From Scylla paramamosain (lineage: Eukaryota > Arthropoda > Malacostraca > Decapoda > Portunidae), in assembly GCF_035594125.1 (NCBI RefSeq), contig NC_087155.1, forward strand, positions 2,941,692 to 3,005,691: 64,000 nucleotides of DNA. Direction: 5' to 3'. The notes beneath the pieces are model-generated. The model was given only the letters and a program-made list of their open reading frames with translations. It ran no database searches and had not been told where the DNA came from. Shown here piece by piece: positions 45,414-60,796 of the stretch (the stretch's first letter is position 1; each line of letters opens with the position of its first letter). The position numbers and the translations under genes were made by a program.

Positions 45414-48400
45414 GCTTCACAGGTACAACTTAAGTGAAGCAATTTACCACCAATATACATAATCCTGTTACAAGTACACAAAATGCTAAATAACTCTAGA
45501 TAGAAAAACACCAGCCAGACCCTACACTTGAGCAAACTAGCTTAATATACAAACACCTTAGAGCAAACTAACTTAACATACAACACCTTAGAGTAAGTCC
45601 CGTCCTCGGTGCAGGGAGCACAGTCTGCACCACCACCACCAGTCAGCCAAAACCGTCAGATGTACCAAGTAGACATCAAAGTTTCCAATTCCCATATTAA
45701 ATACACCAAATTAACTCCACCATGGCAGTTCCCCACTAAAAAGAATAGCAGTCATTACCCATAATTAACTGTTACTTTCCTCTCTGGTACCTCGAAAATT
45801 ATAATTATATTCACAATAAGTCTTAAGGTAGTTCACTATCACAATATCAAAACCCCAGAATGCATGCAAAGCACCCTATAAGAATAATTAGAACAACAAT
45901 GCTGAAAACGTTTAATATTCTAGGTATCAAAAAGCTAAAGTGCCTATAAAGCACCTTATATGAAAAAAAGCAACATTACCAGAAACGAGTCTTTTGAGTG
46001 CTATCCAGCATTTTAGGTATAAAAAAAATGAAATAAATAAATAAATAAATTGCATAGAAAACAAGTAATATTGGAAAACAAAACAAGTCCTTCAAAATCG
46101 TTTTTTTTTTTTTTTTTCTGATGCTCTACGTATAAAAGGGCTAAAACGCATACAAAACATCCTTTCTAGAGAAACGGAACATTACAAATATTATTACAAA
46201 TATTACAAATTGTGTTTTGAGAGATTTTGAGCTTGTTATTTATCGAAACGCAAAAATGCATGCAAACCACCCTATATTCGGTAACAAAATTATATTATCA
46301 TATTTGTGTCATTTGGGTGTTAATGAGCATATTATGCACCAAAACGATAAAAAAAGTATGGAAAACATCTTATATAGGAAGACAAATTAACAATATGAAA
46401 AACTTGTCTTTTTTTTTTTTTTTGAGATTGTTAAGTACCAAAACGCTAAAAAAAAAAAAAAAAGTGTTTGCAAAGTTCCCAAAATGAGAATTGAAACGAT
46501 ACTAACAGAAACGTATGAGGTTTTTCTTAAGGTGCCAAGACACTAAAACACATGAATAGCACTCTATATGGAGAAAGAGAACAACATTACTAAAAACGCG
46601 TATTATGAGTGATCACAAAACTGGTAAGGACGAAAACGTCAAAATGCATGCAAAACACCCAATAAGAATAATCATAACAACAATGCTAAAAACGTGTACT
46701 ATAAGTGTTGCTGGGCTTCTGACGTACTAAAACGATAACGAGCATACAAACCTCTCTTTATAAAAAAAAATTAACAATCTTACCAAAAAGTGTTTTTGAG
46801 CTTATTTACTCAAGAAAACGTAAAAACTCATGCAAAACACCCTTTATGGAGAAACATAACATTATGAATAACGTTTATTTTGTGTACCTTGAGCTTGTTA
46901 GGTACCAAAACACAAATTATGAATGTTTTTTTTTTTTCAGCTTTAAAGGTACTAAAACGCTAAATCACATGAATAGGACTTTATATGGCTAAACAGAAAA
47001 AAAAAAAAAAAAAAAACGTGTATTGTGAGTGATTGCCATCATTTTAGAGAAAAAAACGCTGAAATGCATAGAAAGATCCCCATAAGAAGATAAAACAAAA
47101 AAAATGAAAAAAATAAAACGTGTGTTTTGGTTGTTTTTATCTTTTTACATACCAAAACGTTAAAAAGCATGAGAAAAATGCTATACTGGAAAACAAAACA
47201 TGTTTTTCAAAATAGCGTTCTTTCTTTATTTATTTACTTTTTTTTTTTTTTTTGAGCTTCCGTATTATGAGTGTTTTTCAGCTTCTTAGGTACCAAAACG
47301 CTAAAACACATCAATATCAAGCAATATAGAGAAAGAGAACGACATTATCGAAAAACACGTATTGTGACTGATTACCATTATGTTATGGACCAAAACGATA
47401 AAATACATATAAAGCCTCCTTTAAGAAGAAGAAGAAGAAGAAGAAGAAGAAAAGCATGTCTTTTTTCAGCTCTAAACTGCATGCAAGCACGCTTCATGGG
47501 AAAAGTAAACAACATTAACAAAAACGTGTATTTTGAAGGCCTTTCAGCTTTTTACGTGCTAATAACCATGGAAAACAAAACATACTGGAAAACGAAACAA
47601 GTTCATCAAAATCATGTCTTTTTTGATAGCCTCTTTCTTACAAAAACACTAAAACGTTTCTGGAGAAACAGAGGAACATAAGCAAAAATCTGTGTGTTGA
47701 ATGTTTTTGACGTTCTTAGGTATCAAAACGTCAAAATGCATGCAAAGCACTCCATATTGGATAACGAGACGACATTACCAAAAACGTGGCATTTAAGTGT
47801 TTATGACCGCATTAGGCATCAAAACGCTATAAAACATGGGAAACACCCTATATTGGGAAAACAAATAAACATTATCGTGTATGTTGAATGTTTTTGTTAG
47901 GTACCAAAACGATAAACATGCAAAGTACCCATTATAGAAAGCGAAAAGACTTTAACAGAAACGTTTATTATGAGTGTTTTTTAGCAACTTAGGGACCAAA
48001 ACGCTAAAACACATGAACAGCATCCTATATGGAGAAACAGAACGATATTATGAAACATGTGTGTTATGAATGATTAACACCATGTTATGGAATAACACGC
48101 CAAAACGCCTACAAAGCACCCTATAAAATGAATTAGAAAAAAAATGCTAAAAACGTGTAATATGAGTGTTTTTGGGCTTGTTAGGTAACAAAACAGTAAA
48201 GTGCATGCAAAGAAAAGAAAACATTACCAAAAACGTGTCTTTTGAATGTTTTTTTTTCAGATTCTTTCCTACTAAAACACTTAAATGCATGGAAAACACG
48301 CTATATTAGAAAACAAAACAATTAATGAAAGCTGTGTCTTTTGCGTGTTTTTGAACTTTCGCACAAACGCTAAAACGCATACAATGTAGTCTTTCTGGAG

Positions 48401-49094
48401 AAACAAAAAAAAAAAAAAAAAAAAAACATAAGTTTTGGGAGTTTTCAGCATGTTAGATATCAAAACGTGAAAATGTATGCAAAGTACAGCAACATGTATT
48501 ATGAATGTTTTTAAGCATTTTAGGTACCAAACCCTAAAATACTTAAAGAGTACTCTGTGTGGAGAAACATAGCAACATTATCAAAAATGTGTATTATGAG
48601 TGATTACAACCATGTTCTGGACCAAACGCCAAAATACATACAAAACACCTTATAAGAAGAATCCGAACTGTAATGTTAAAAACGTGTAATATCAGTGTTT
48701 TTGGGCTTGTCAGGTAACAAGACGTTAAAGTGCATGCAAAGCATTCTTTATGGTAAAAGCAAACAACATTTTTTTTTTCAGCTTCTTACGTACCAAACCG
48801 AAAAAGTAAACATGGACAATACACTATATTGGAAAATAATACTATGAAAGTCTTCTCTTTTGAGTGTTTTTAAACTTCTTTCGAAGAATAACGCGTACAA
48901 AACACCCTTTCTTGAGAAACAGAATAACATTGCCAAAAAAGGGTTTTTGTGTGGTTTTCAGCATGTTAGGTATCAAAACGCCAAAATGCATGCATAGCAC
49001 CCTGCATGGGGTAACGAGATGACATTACAAGAAACTTGGCATTTGGGCGTATGATACACCAAAACGCTAAAAAGCATGGAAAACAGCCTGTATG

Positions 49095-49216
<122 letters not shown>

Positions 49217-49320
49217 CATAATGGAAAAGTTTTTTTTTGCGTGTTTTTAGCTTGTTAGAACGTTAAAAATGCCTGTAAAATACCCAATATGGGAAACGAA
49301 AAGATATTAACAGAAATTAG

Positions 49321-49706
<386 letters not shown>

Positions 49707-50011
49707 TTTTTTTCAGCTTCTACTTTCCAAAACGCTAAAACGCATGAACAACACTATGTTAAGAAACAGAACACTACCAAAAACGTGTATTATGAGTGAT
49801 TATGAAAATGTTAGGGAACAAAACGGCAAAATGCATAAAAAAAACACCATGTAATATGAATGTTTTTTGGCATGTTAGACACCAAATGACTAAAGCGCAA
49901 GGGAAATACACTTATAAGGAAAAGAAAAGAACATTACCAAATAGGTGACTTTTAAGTGCTTTTCAGCTTTTTACGCAGGAAAAGTAAAAAAAAAAAAACA
50001 GAAATCACTCT

Positions 50012-50141
<130 letters not shown>

Positions 50142-53015
50142 CTTTATCGAAAACATGTCATATAATTGTTTTTAACTTCTTACCTAAAAAACGCTAAAAC
50201 GCCTACAAAACACTCTTTCTGGAGAAACAGAACAACACTATGGAAAACTTTTTTTGTTATGTTTGTTATTTCCAAAACCTTTCAAATGCAGGCAAAGTTC
50301 TTGTTATGATTAACGAAACGATATTAACAAAAAAAGCGTATTATGAGTGTTTTTCACCTTAGCTACCGAAACTCTAAAACATATGAATATAACATTTTAT
50401 GGATAAACAAAACAATATTGTGAAAAAAAAAAAAAACGTATATCATGACTGATTACTACTATGTTAGAGACCAAAACGGAAAAATGCATACAGAGCACTC
50501 TATGATAAGAATAATAATAATAAAAAAAAATGCAAAAAACTTGTAATATGAGTGTTTTTCAGTTTGTTAGGTACCAAAACGCTAAAGCGCATTGAAAGCA
50601 CCCTGTATAAGAAAAGAAAACAGCATTACAAAAACGTGAATTTTGAATTTTTTTTTTAGCTTCTTACTTACCACAACGCTAAAGGGCATGGAAAACATGT
50701 TATATTGGAAAACAAATCAACTTCATCAAAATCGTGTCTTTTGAGAGTTTAGAGCTACCTTCGTACAAAAACGCAAAAACGAATACAAAAGTACCTTACT
50801 AGAAAAACAGATCAACATTATCAAAAACGTCTTTTGAGTATTTTTCGTAGTTGTTAACAATCAAAACGCCAATATGCATACAAAGCACCTTCATATGGTG
50901 TAACGAGACAATATTACAGGAAACGTGTAGTTTGACAAGATTACGTGCATGGAAAACACGCAAAATGGAAAAACAAAGTAACATTATGAAAAACGTGTCT
51001 TTTGAGTGTTTTGAGCTTGTTAATTATCAAAATGGCAGAAAATGCATGCGAAGTACCCAATATGCAAAAACAAAAAGTTATTAACAGAAACGTATATTAT
51101 GAGTGATTTTCAGTTTCTTCTCTACCAAAACAGTAAAACACATGAATAGCACTCTATGTGGAGAAACAGAACTACATTACAAAATCATTAATTATGAGCG
51201 ATTATTATGAGTGATTTTGGTTACTTATGAAAACGCTAAAATGTATTCAGATCACTCTATAAAAAGAGTGAGAACAACTGCTAAAAACGTATAATATGAG
51301 TGTTTTGAGCTTCTTAGGTAACAAAACGATATGGGGCATTTAAACCACCGTTCATTGGAAAGTAAAACATTACCAAAAACTTGTATTTTGAATTATTTTT
51401 TCAGCTTTTTACGAGGAAAAATGCTAAAAGACCATATTAATCACTATATTAGAGAACAAAACAACTTTATCAAAATCGCGTCTTTTATTTTTTTAGCTTC
51501 CTTCGTACTAAAACGCTAAAAAGTATAATTATAAAATACCCTTTTTGGAGGAACAGATTACGAAAAACGTGTGTTTTGAGTATTTTTGAGGTTGTTAGTT
51601 ATAAAAACGCCAATATGCATACAAAGCACCGTATATGGGGTAACTATACAATATTACAAGAAACGTGTCATCTGAGTGTTTATAAGGGTGAGTTGAGTTT
51701 TTATTGAGTGTTTATAAGAAACATAATTAGCACTCTATATGGAGAAACAGAACGATATTACGAAAAAAAAAAAAAGTATATGATGATTGATTACAATGAT
51801 GATTCGGACCAAAATGCCAAAATGGATACAAAGCGCTCTTCTCCATATAGCATTCTTCATTTAGAAGAATAATAACATATAAAAAAAAAGTTTACTATGA
51901 TTGTTTTTTGGGCGAAAATGCATGGAAAACAGCCTATATAGAAAAAGAAAAGAAAATTACCAAAAATGTGTCTTTTGGCTGCGTTTCGGCTTCTTACGTA
52001 CCAAAACGCTAAAAAAAAATTGGAAAAGAAGATATTTTCATCAAAATTTTCTTTGAGAATTTTAACTTTTTACGTACAAAAACTATAAAACGCTTACAAA
52101 ACACCCTTTCTGGAGAAACAGATCATTATTACCAAAAACGTATGTATTGAGTGCTTTTTGTTAAGTACCAAAACGTGTCTTGTTAAGTACGAAAACGTTA
52201 AAATATATGCAAAGTACCCTATATAAGGTAACGAGACGAGATTATCAGAAACGTGCGATTTGGGTGTTTATGAACGTATTAGGCAGTAAAACGCAAAAAA
52301 AAAAAAAATATATAAATACAATAAATAAATAAATAAATAAATAAACAAATAAATAAAAAAAAAACATGAAAAACAAGACTTATTGGAAAACAAATTAACA
52401 TTATCGAAAATATGTATTTTGTGTGTGTTCCTGCTTGTTAAATACCAAAACGATATAAATGCATGCAAAATACTCAATATGGGAAACGAAATAAAAAAAA
52501 AAAAAAAAAAAACGTGTATTATTAACGTTTTTTTTTTTTTTTTTTTCTAGCTTCTTAGATACCAAAACGCTAAACACATGAATAGCACTCTCTCTGGAGA
52601 AACAGAACATCACCAAAAAAGTGTATTATGTGAGATTACCAAAATGTTACGGAAAAAAACGGTATATCTCATATAAAACGTCATAAAAGAAGAATCAGAT
52701 CAACAATGCTAGAAATGTGTAATATGAATGTATTTGAGATTATTATGCACCAAAACGCAAAAAAAAAAGAAACATGCTTGCAAAGTACCCATTATGGGAA
52801 ACGAAATGATATTAACAGAAACGTGTAATATGATTTTTTTTTTTTTTCACGTTCGTAGCTACCAAAACGCTAAAACACATAATTCACCTTACATGGATAA
52901 ACAGAACATTACCTAAAACGTGTATTATGAACGGTTACCACCATGTTATGGACCAAAATGGAAAATAATGCATATAATAGTCTACAAGAAGAATCAGAAC
53001 AATACTTAAAACGTG

Positions 53016-53174
<159 letters not shown>

Positions 53175-53487
53175 TTTAGTTTGTTAAGTACAAAAACGCT
53201 AAAGTGTATGCAAATTACCCCATATGTGTTAAAGAAAACAATATATATGACTGCTTTTCAGCTTCATACGTACAAAAAACGCTAAAAGAAAGCAAAACAC
53301 GTTATATTGCAAAAAAAAAATCATAAAAAATCTTACATTTTCGGTGTTTTGATCTTCTTAAGCTCAAAAATACTAAGCCGCAGAGAAAACACCCTTTCTG
53401 TAGAAATAGAATAACATAAAAACACTTTATTTTGTCTTTTTTGAGCTTGTTAATTATAAAAACGCCAAAATACATGCAAAGCACCCT

Positions 53488-53489
53488 AT

Positions 53490-53582
<93 letters not shown>
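53488..53582. repeat. (AT)n expansion, type E monomer
   Basis: Follows GCACCCTATATCATATAT. Confidence 0.95.
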
Positions 53583-53586
<4 letters not shown>

Positions 53587-53910
53587 TTTTAAAGAGACAT
53601 TGCCAGAAAAGTGTGATTTGTGCGTTTATAAGATTATTAACCACGAAAACATTAAAAAAGCATAAAAAAGCACCATATATTGGAAAACAAAACATTATCG
53701 AAAACGTGACTTTCAAGTGTTTTGAGATTCTTTACGCACCAAAGTCCAAAAAAAAAAACATATGCAAAATACCCTTTACAGTAATACAGAACAGCAATAT
53801 GAAATTCGTGTTTTCTTGGGTGTCTTTGAGTGTTTTTCAGCTTCTTAGGTGCCAAAATGGCAAATATGTTTCGAAACTACCTAATATGGGAAACGAAATT
53901 ATATTAACAG

Positions 53911-54519
<609 letters not shown>

Positions 54520-56510
54520 ACAACACTGAGTATTTTTCAGCTTCTTACGTACAAAAACGCTGAAACACATAAGAAGCATCCTTTCTATAGAGACAAAATG
54601 ACATTAACAAAAGCGTGTGTTTTGAGTGTATTTGAGCTTTTTTGCTACCAAAACGCTTACATGGATGCAAAGCCCCCCTGTATGGGATAATGAGGCAACA
54701 TTACCAGAAACGTGTCATTTCGTTGTTTATAAGCGTATTACGCAACAAAATGGCAAAAATCATGGAAAACACCATATAAAGGGAAAAATATTATCGAAAA
54801 TGTGCTTTTGAGTGTTTTTCCAATTCTTTATGAATGAAAATGCATGGAAAACACCTTTTTACGGAGAAAAAATACATTATAAAAAATTGTGTATTTTGAG
54901 TTTCTTTAAACTTGTCAAGTAAGAAAAACGCTAAAAATACATACAAAGTATCCATTATGAAAGACGAAACGATATTAACATAATCGTGTACTTAATAATT
55001 TATATTGATAAACAGAAGAACATACCAAAAAACGTGTATGTTCAATGATTATCACCATGTTAGGGACAAAACGCCGAAAAGATTATAAAGCAATATATGA
55101 TAAAAATTAGAACAATACTGTTCAAAACGTGTAGTATGAATGTTTTTGAGCTTGTTATGTACCAAAATACAAAAGTCCATGCAAAACACTATCTGATGGA
55201 AAAGAGAACAATATTACAAAACAAGGAGTATTTTTAATTTTTTCAAATATTTTTTTTAGTATTTTACGTAATTAAACATATGAAAATAAAAAACATAGAA
55301 GACTCGCCATATTGGAAAACAAAACTTGATCCAAATCGTGTCTTTTGAGTGTTTTTTTTTTTTTTTACCTTTCGTACAAAAAACTCTTAAATGCATACGA
55401 AATACCATGACAAGAGAAACAGAACCAGCTTACCAAAAACAAGTGTTTTAAATGTTTTTTTTTTTTTTAAATGTTAGGAATCATAACGCCAAAATGTATG
55501 TAAAGATTCTGATATGGGGAAACGAGACGACATTATTATTATTATTACACGATATTTGCGAGTTTATGGGCTTATTAGGCACTAAAATGCTAAAAAGTAT
55601 AGAAAAAATTATATGAGAAAACAAATATACATTATCTAAAACGTATATTTTGACTGTTTTTTTTTTTCAGATTGTTTTGTAGCAAAACAATAAAAATGCA
55701 TTGAAAATATCAAATGTGGGAACTGAAAAGATATTAACTGAAACCTGTATTATGAGTGTTTTTCTTTTTTTCAGCTTGTTACATAGTAAAACAGTAAAAA
55801 ACATAAATAGTAGTCTATATGGAGAAAACAGAATGACATTACTAAAAACGTGTATTATGAGTGATTACCACTATAATTGTTATAAAACGCCAAAATGAAT
55901 ACCAATCACTTAATAAGAACAATCAGAATTTCAATGTAATATGATGGTTTTTCGGCTTGTTAGATGTTAAAACACTAAAATACATTCAAAACACCCTATA
56001 TGAGAAAATAAAACATTACCAAAAACGTGTATTTTGAGTGCTTTTCAGATTCACGTGCGAAAAAGGTAAAAAAAAAAAAAAAAAATGAAAACACGCTACA
56101 TTGGAAAAGAAAAGAACTTCATGAATATCTCATGTTTTGAGTATTTTCATTTTCTTACGTAAAAAAACACCTGAAAACGCGTACATACCTAACATCCTTT
56201 TTGAAGAATTAGAGGAACTTTAACGTAAACGTGTGTTCTTAGGTGTTTTGAGCTTGTTAGGTACCAGAACGTCAAAATGCATGTAAATTTTCCTATATGG
56301 GGTAACGAGTCGACATTACCAGAAACGTGTACTTTGAGTGTTTATGAGCGTTTTAGGCACCATAACGGTAAAATTCATGGATAACATTTTTTATGAAAAA
56401 AAAAAAAAAACATTATCGAAAACGTGTCTTTGTAGTGTCTTTGAGCATCTTAACGTACAATAACAAAAAAAAAAAAAAACATATGCAAAATATTCATTAA
56501 GGAGAAATAA

Positions 56511-56728
<218 letters not shown>

Positions 56729-59411
56729 CTAAAGCTGTATTTGGAATGCCTTTGAGCTTGATAGGTACCGAAACGCTACAAGTGCATGCAAATTACCCAT
56801 TATGTGAAACGAAACGATGTATAAAATACACATATATGAGTGTGTATCACCTCCTTAGCTACCAAAACGGTAAAACACATGAATATCACCTTGTATGGAT
56901 AAACAGAAAAAAAAAAGTCATTACCACAATGTAAGGGATAAAAAACGCCAAAATGTATACAAAACACTATATGAAAAGAATCAGAACAACATTGCTAAAA
57001 GTGTAATATCAAGTTTTTTGAGCTTCTTAGATATCAAAACGCAAAAGTGCATATAAATGAGAAAAGAAAAAAGGTTTTACCAAAAAACGTGTATTTTTAA
57101 TGTTTATCAGCTTCTTATTTTGAGTATCTCTGAGCCTGTAAGGTACCAAAAACGCTTAAAATGCATGTAAAATACCATCACAGGAAACGAAACGATATTA
57201 ACATAAGAGTGTATTATTCTTTATTACCAAAACACTAAAGCACATGAACACCACTTTATATGAATAAACAGAACAATATTTAAAAAAAACCCCTTGAATT
57301 ATGAGTGATTACCACCATGCCAGGGACCAAAGGTCATATAATGCATACAAAACACCCTATGAGAAGAATCGGAACAACTTTGCTAAAGAAATGTATAATA
57401 CGATGGTTTTTGAGCTTGTTAGATAACAAAACGCTACATTGCTTGGAAAGCATTCTTTATCGGGAAGAAAACAGCATCGCAAAAAACTTGTGTACTGAGC
57501 GTTTTCCATTTTTTAGGTACCTAAACGCTAAAAAAAAAAAAAAAAACAGAAAACAAATTATGTTGTTTACGCTATGCTATTTCCTTTGAGATTTTTAACT
57601 TTTTAGGTACAAAAACTCTAAAACGCATACAAAACTCTGGAGAAACAGATAGGTATTACCAAAGACGTATGTTTTGAGTGCATGAAAACACGACTTATTG
57701 GAAAACAAATTGACATTATCGAAAATAGTTATTTTGGGTGTGTTTCTGCTTGTTAAGTACCAAAACGGTAAAAATGCATGTAAAATACACAATATGGGAA
57801 ACGAAAAAAAAAAAAACGTGTATTATTATTATTTATTTATTTTATCTATTATTTTTTTAGCTTCTTAGATACCAAAACGCTAAAACACATGAATAGCACT
57901 CTCTCTGGAGAAACAGAACATTACCAAAAACGTGTATTGTGTGAGATTACCAACATGTTAGGAACAAAAACGGCATATTGTATATAAAACACCGTTAAAG
58001 AAGAATCAGATCAACAATGCTGAAAACGTGTAATATGGGTGTATATGAGATTATTATGTACCAAAATGCAAAAAAAAAAAAAAAAAAAATGCTTGGAAAG
58101 TATCCATTATGGGAAACGAAACGAAAGTGAATGCAAGGCCCCCTATATTTGTAAAACAACACAGCATAACACAAATCGTGTTTTTTTAATGCCTTTCAGC
58201 TTCTTATGTACAAAAACGAGAAAAAAAGGCAAGGAAAACACACTATATTAAAAAAAAAAAAATCGTTAAAATCTACTTTTGAGTGTTTTTCAGCTTCTTA
58301 CTTACAAACAACGCTGAAACACATAGAAATCACCCTTTCTATAGAGGCAAAATAACATTAACAAAAAACGCGTGTTTTGAGATTTTTTGAGCTTCTTTGG
58401 TACCAAAACGCTGAAATGCATTCAAAGCATATATGGGATAATGACATTAACAGAAACATGTCATTTGCTTGTATATAAGCGTAATAGGCAACAAAACGCT
58501 AAATAGCATGGAAAACACCATATATGGGAAAAAAAGAAAACATTATCGAAAACGTGCCTTTTGAATGTTTTTCCATTTTTTTTTATGAAAACGTAAAAAT
58601 ACATGGAAAACACCTTTTACGGAGAAATAATACAATATAAAGAAATCTGTATTTTGAGTTTCTTTAAACTTGTCAGGTATGAAAACGCTAAAAATGCATA
58701 TAAAGTATCCATTATGAAAGACGAAACGATATTAACATAAGCGTTTACTTAATAACACTTTATATTGATAAAACAGAATATTACCAAAAACGTGTATTTT
58801 GAGTGATTACCACCATGTAAGGGACCAAAATGCCGAAATGCCTACAAAGCAATCTATGAGAAAAAAAAAATTATAATGATGCTGCTAAAAACGTGTAGTA
58901 TGAATGTTTTTGAGCTTGTTATGTACCAAAATGCAAAAGTCCATGCAAAACACCATCTGAGGGAAAAGATAACAATATTACCAAAAAGGCGTATTTTGAA
59001 TGGTTTTCTTTTTAGCATTTTACGTAACTAAGCATTAAAAAAAAAAAAAAAATAGAAAACTCGCCATATTGGAAAACAAAATTTGATCAAAATCATGTCT
59101 TTTGAGTGTTTTTGACCTCTCGTACAAAAATTCTTAAACGCATACAAAACACCATGACCAGAGAAACAGAACAACCTTGCCTAAAACAGGTGTTTTAAGT
59201 GTTTTTGAACATGTTTAGGAATCATAACGCCAAAATGTATGCAAAGATCCCCAAAAGGGGTAACGAGACGATGTTATTATTATTATTATTACACGATATT
59301 TACGTGTTTATGGGCTTATTAGGCACTGAAATGCTAAAAAAGTATAGAGAAAATTATATGGGAAAACAAATTTGCATTATCTAAAACATATATCTACGTT
59401 TTAGATAATGT

Positions 59412-59445
59412 ATTATCTAAAACGTATATGTACGTTTTAGATAAT
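59412..59445. repeat. Perfect inverted repeat in a palindrome cluster
   Basis: ATTATCTAAAACGTA and TACGTTTTAGATAAT around TATG. The same motif in both orientations repeats through 59374-59477. Confidence 0.9.
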
Positions 59446-59673
59446 GTATTATCTAAAACGTATTATCTAAAACGTAACGTGTTTTTTTTCTGATTGTTTT
59501 GTAGCAAAATAATAAAAATACATCGAAAGTACGAAATATGGGAACTGAAAAGATATTAGCAGAAACCTGAAATATGAGCTTCTTACGTAGTAAAATCGTA
59601 AAACACATTACCAGAAACGCGCTCCTTGGGAGTTCATGTTAAGCCCCAAAAACACTAAGAAGCTTAAAAAAAT

Positions 59674-59829
<156 letters not shown>

Positions 59830-60654
59830 GAAAACAAAACAACATTCTCGAAAATATGTCTCCAGTTTTTTTGAGCTTCTTTATGTACCAAAACGCAAAA
59901 ACACATACAAAACACTCTTTAAGGAGAAAGAGAAGAACATTACGAAGAACATGTATTTTTTATGTTTTTGAGCATGTTAAGTACCAAAAACGCTATAATT
60001 AAAGGATTTTTTTTTTTCGTTAAAATACATGAATAGCACTTTATACGAAGAAAGAGAACATTACCAAAAACGTGTATTATGATTGATATCGAAAATGTTC
60101 TGGACCAAAACGTCAAAATGCATGCAAAGCACCCTATAAGAAGAATCAGAATACCTATGCTAAACTTTAAAACGCATACAAAATACCTTTTTCTGGAAAA
60201 GAAGAGCATTACCAAAAAAGTAGGTTTTGAGTGTTTTTAAGCTTATTATTGAAAAAAACAGCAAAATGCATGCAAAGCACCCTATATAGGATGCCATTAC
60301 ATTACCAAAAAAAAAAAAAAAACGTGTCAGTTGGGTGTTTATTAGACAACAAAACGTTAAAAGGCATGAAAAACATCCTTTATGAAAAAAAAAAATATGG
60401 AAAGAGTATTTTATGCAGAAAAGCGCTAAAAGGCAGAAAAAAAAAAAAACACCCATTCTGGAGGAACAGAACAACATTATGAAAATCTTGTATTTTGAGT
60501 GTCTTTGAACGTGTTAGGTACCAAAACGCCTATAATGTATGAACAATAACCATTATGGCAAACGATATAATATTAATAGAAACGTGTACTATAAGTGTTT
60601 TACAGCTTGTTACCTACTAAAATGCTACCTACCAAAACACATAAACATCACTTG

Positions 60655-60796
<142 letters not shown>

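Larger units (their letters stand above)
39837..45843. mobile_element. Putative solo LTR, split by the Ty3/gypsy insertion
   Basis: 39837-40165 plus 45418-45843 together form about 755 bp that is neither satellite nor the gypsy element. It begins TGTTACGCC and ends TATCACA, i.e. TG...CA termini, and is flanked by a 4-bp repeat ATAT (39833-39836 and 45844-45847) in satellite sequence. That is what a solo LTR looks like. No matching internal region is present. The family is not known. Confidence 0.6.
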
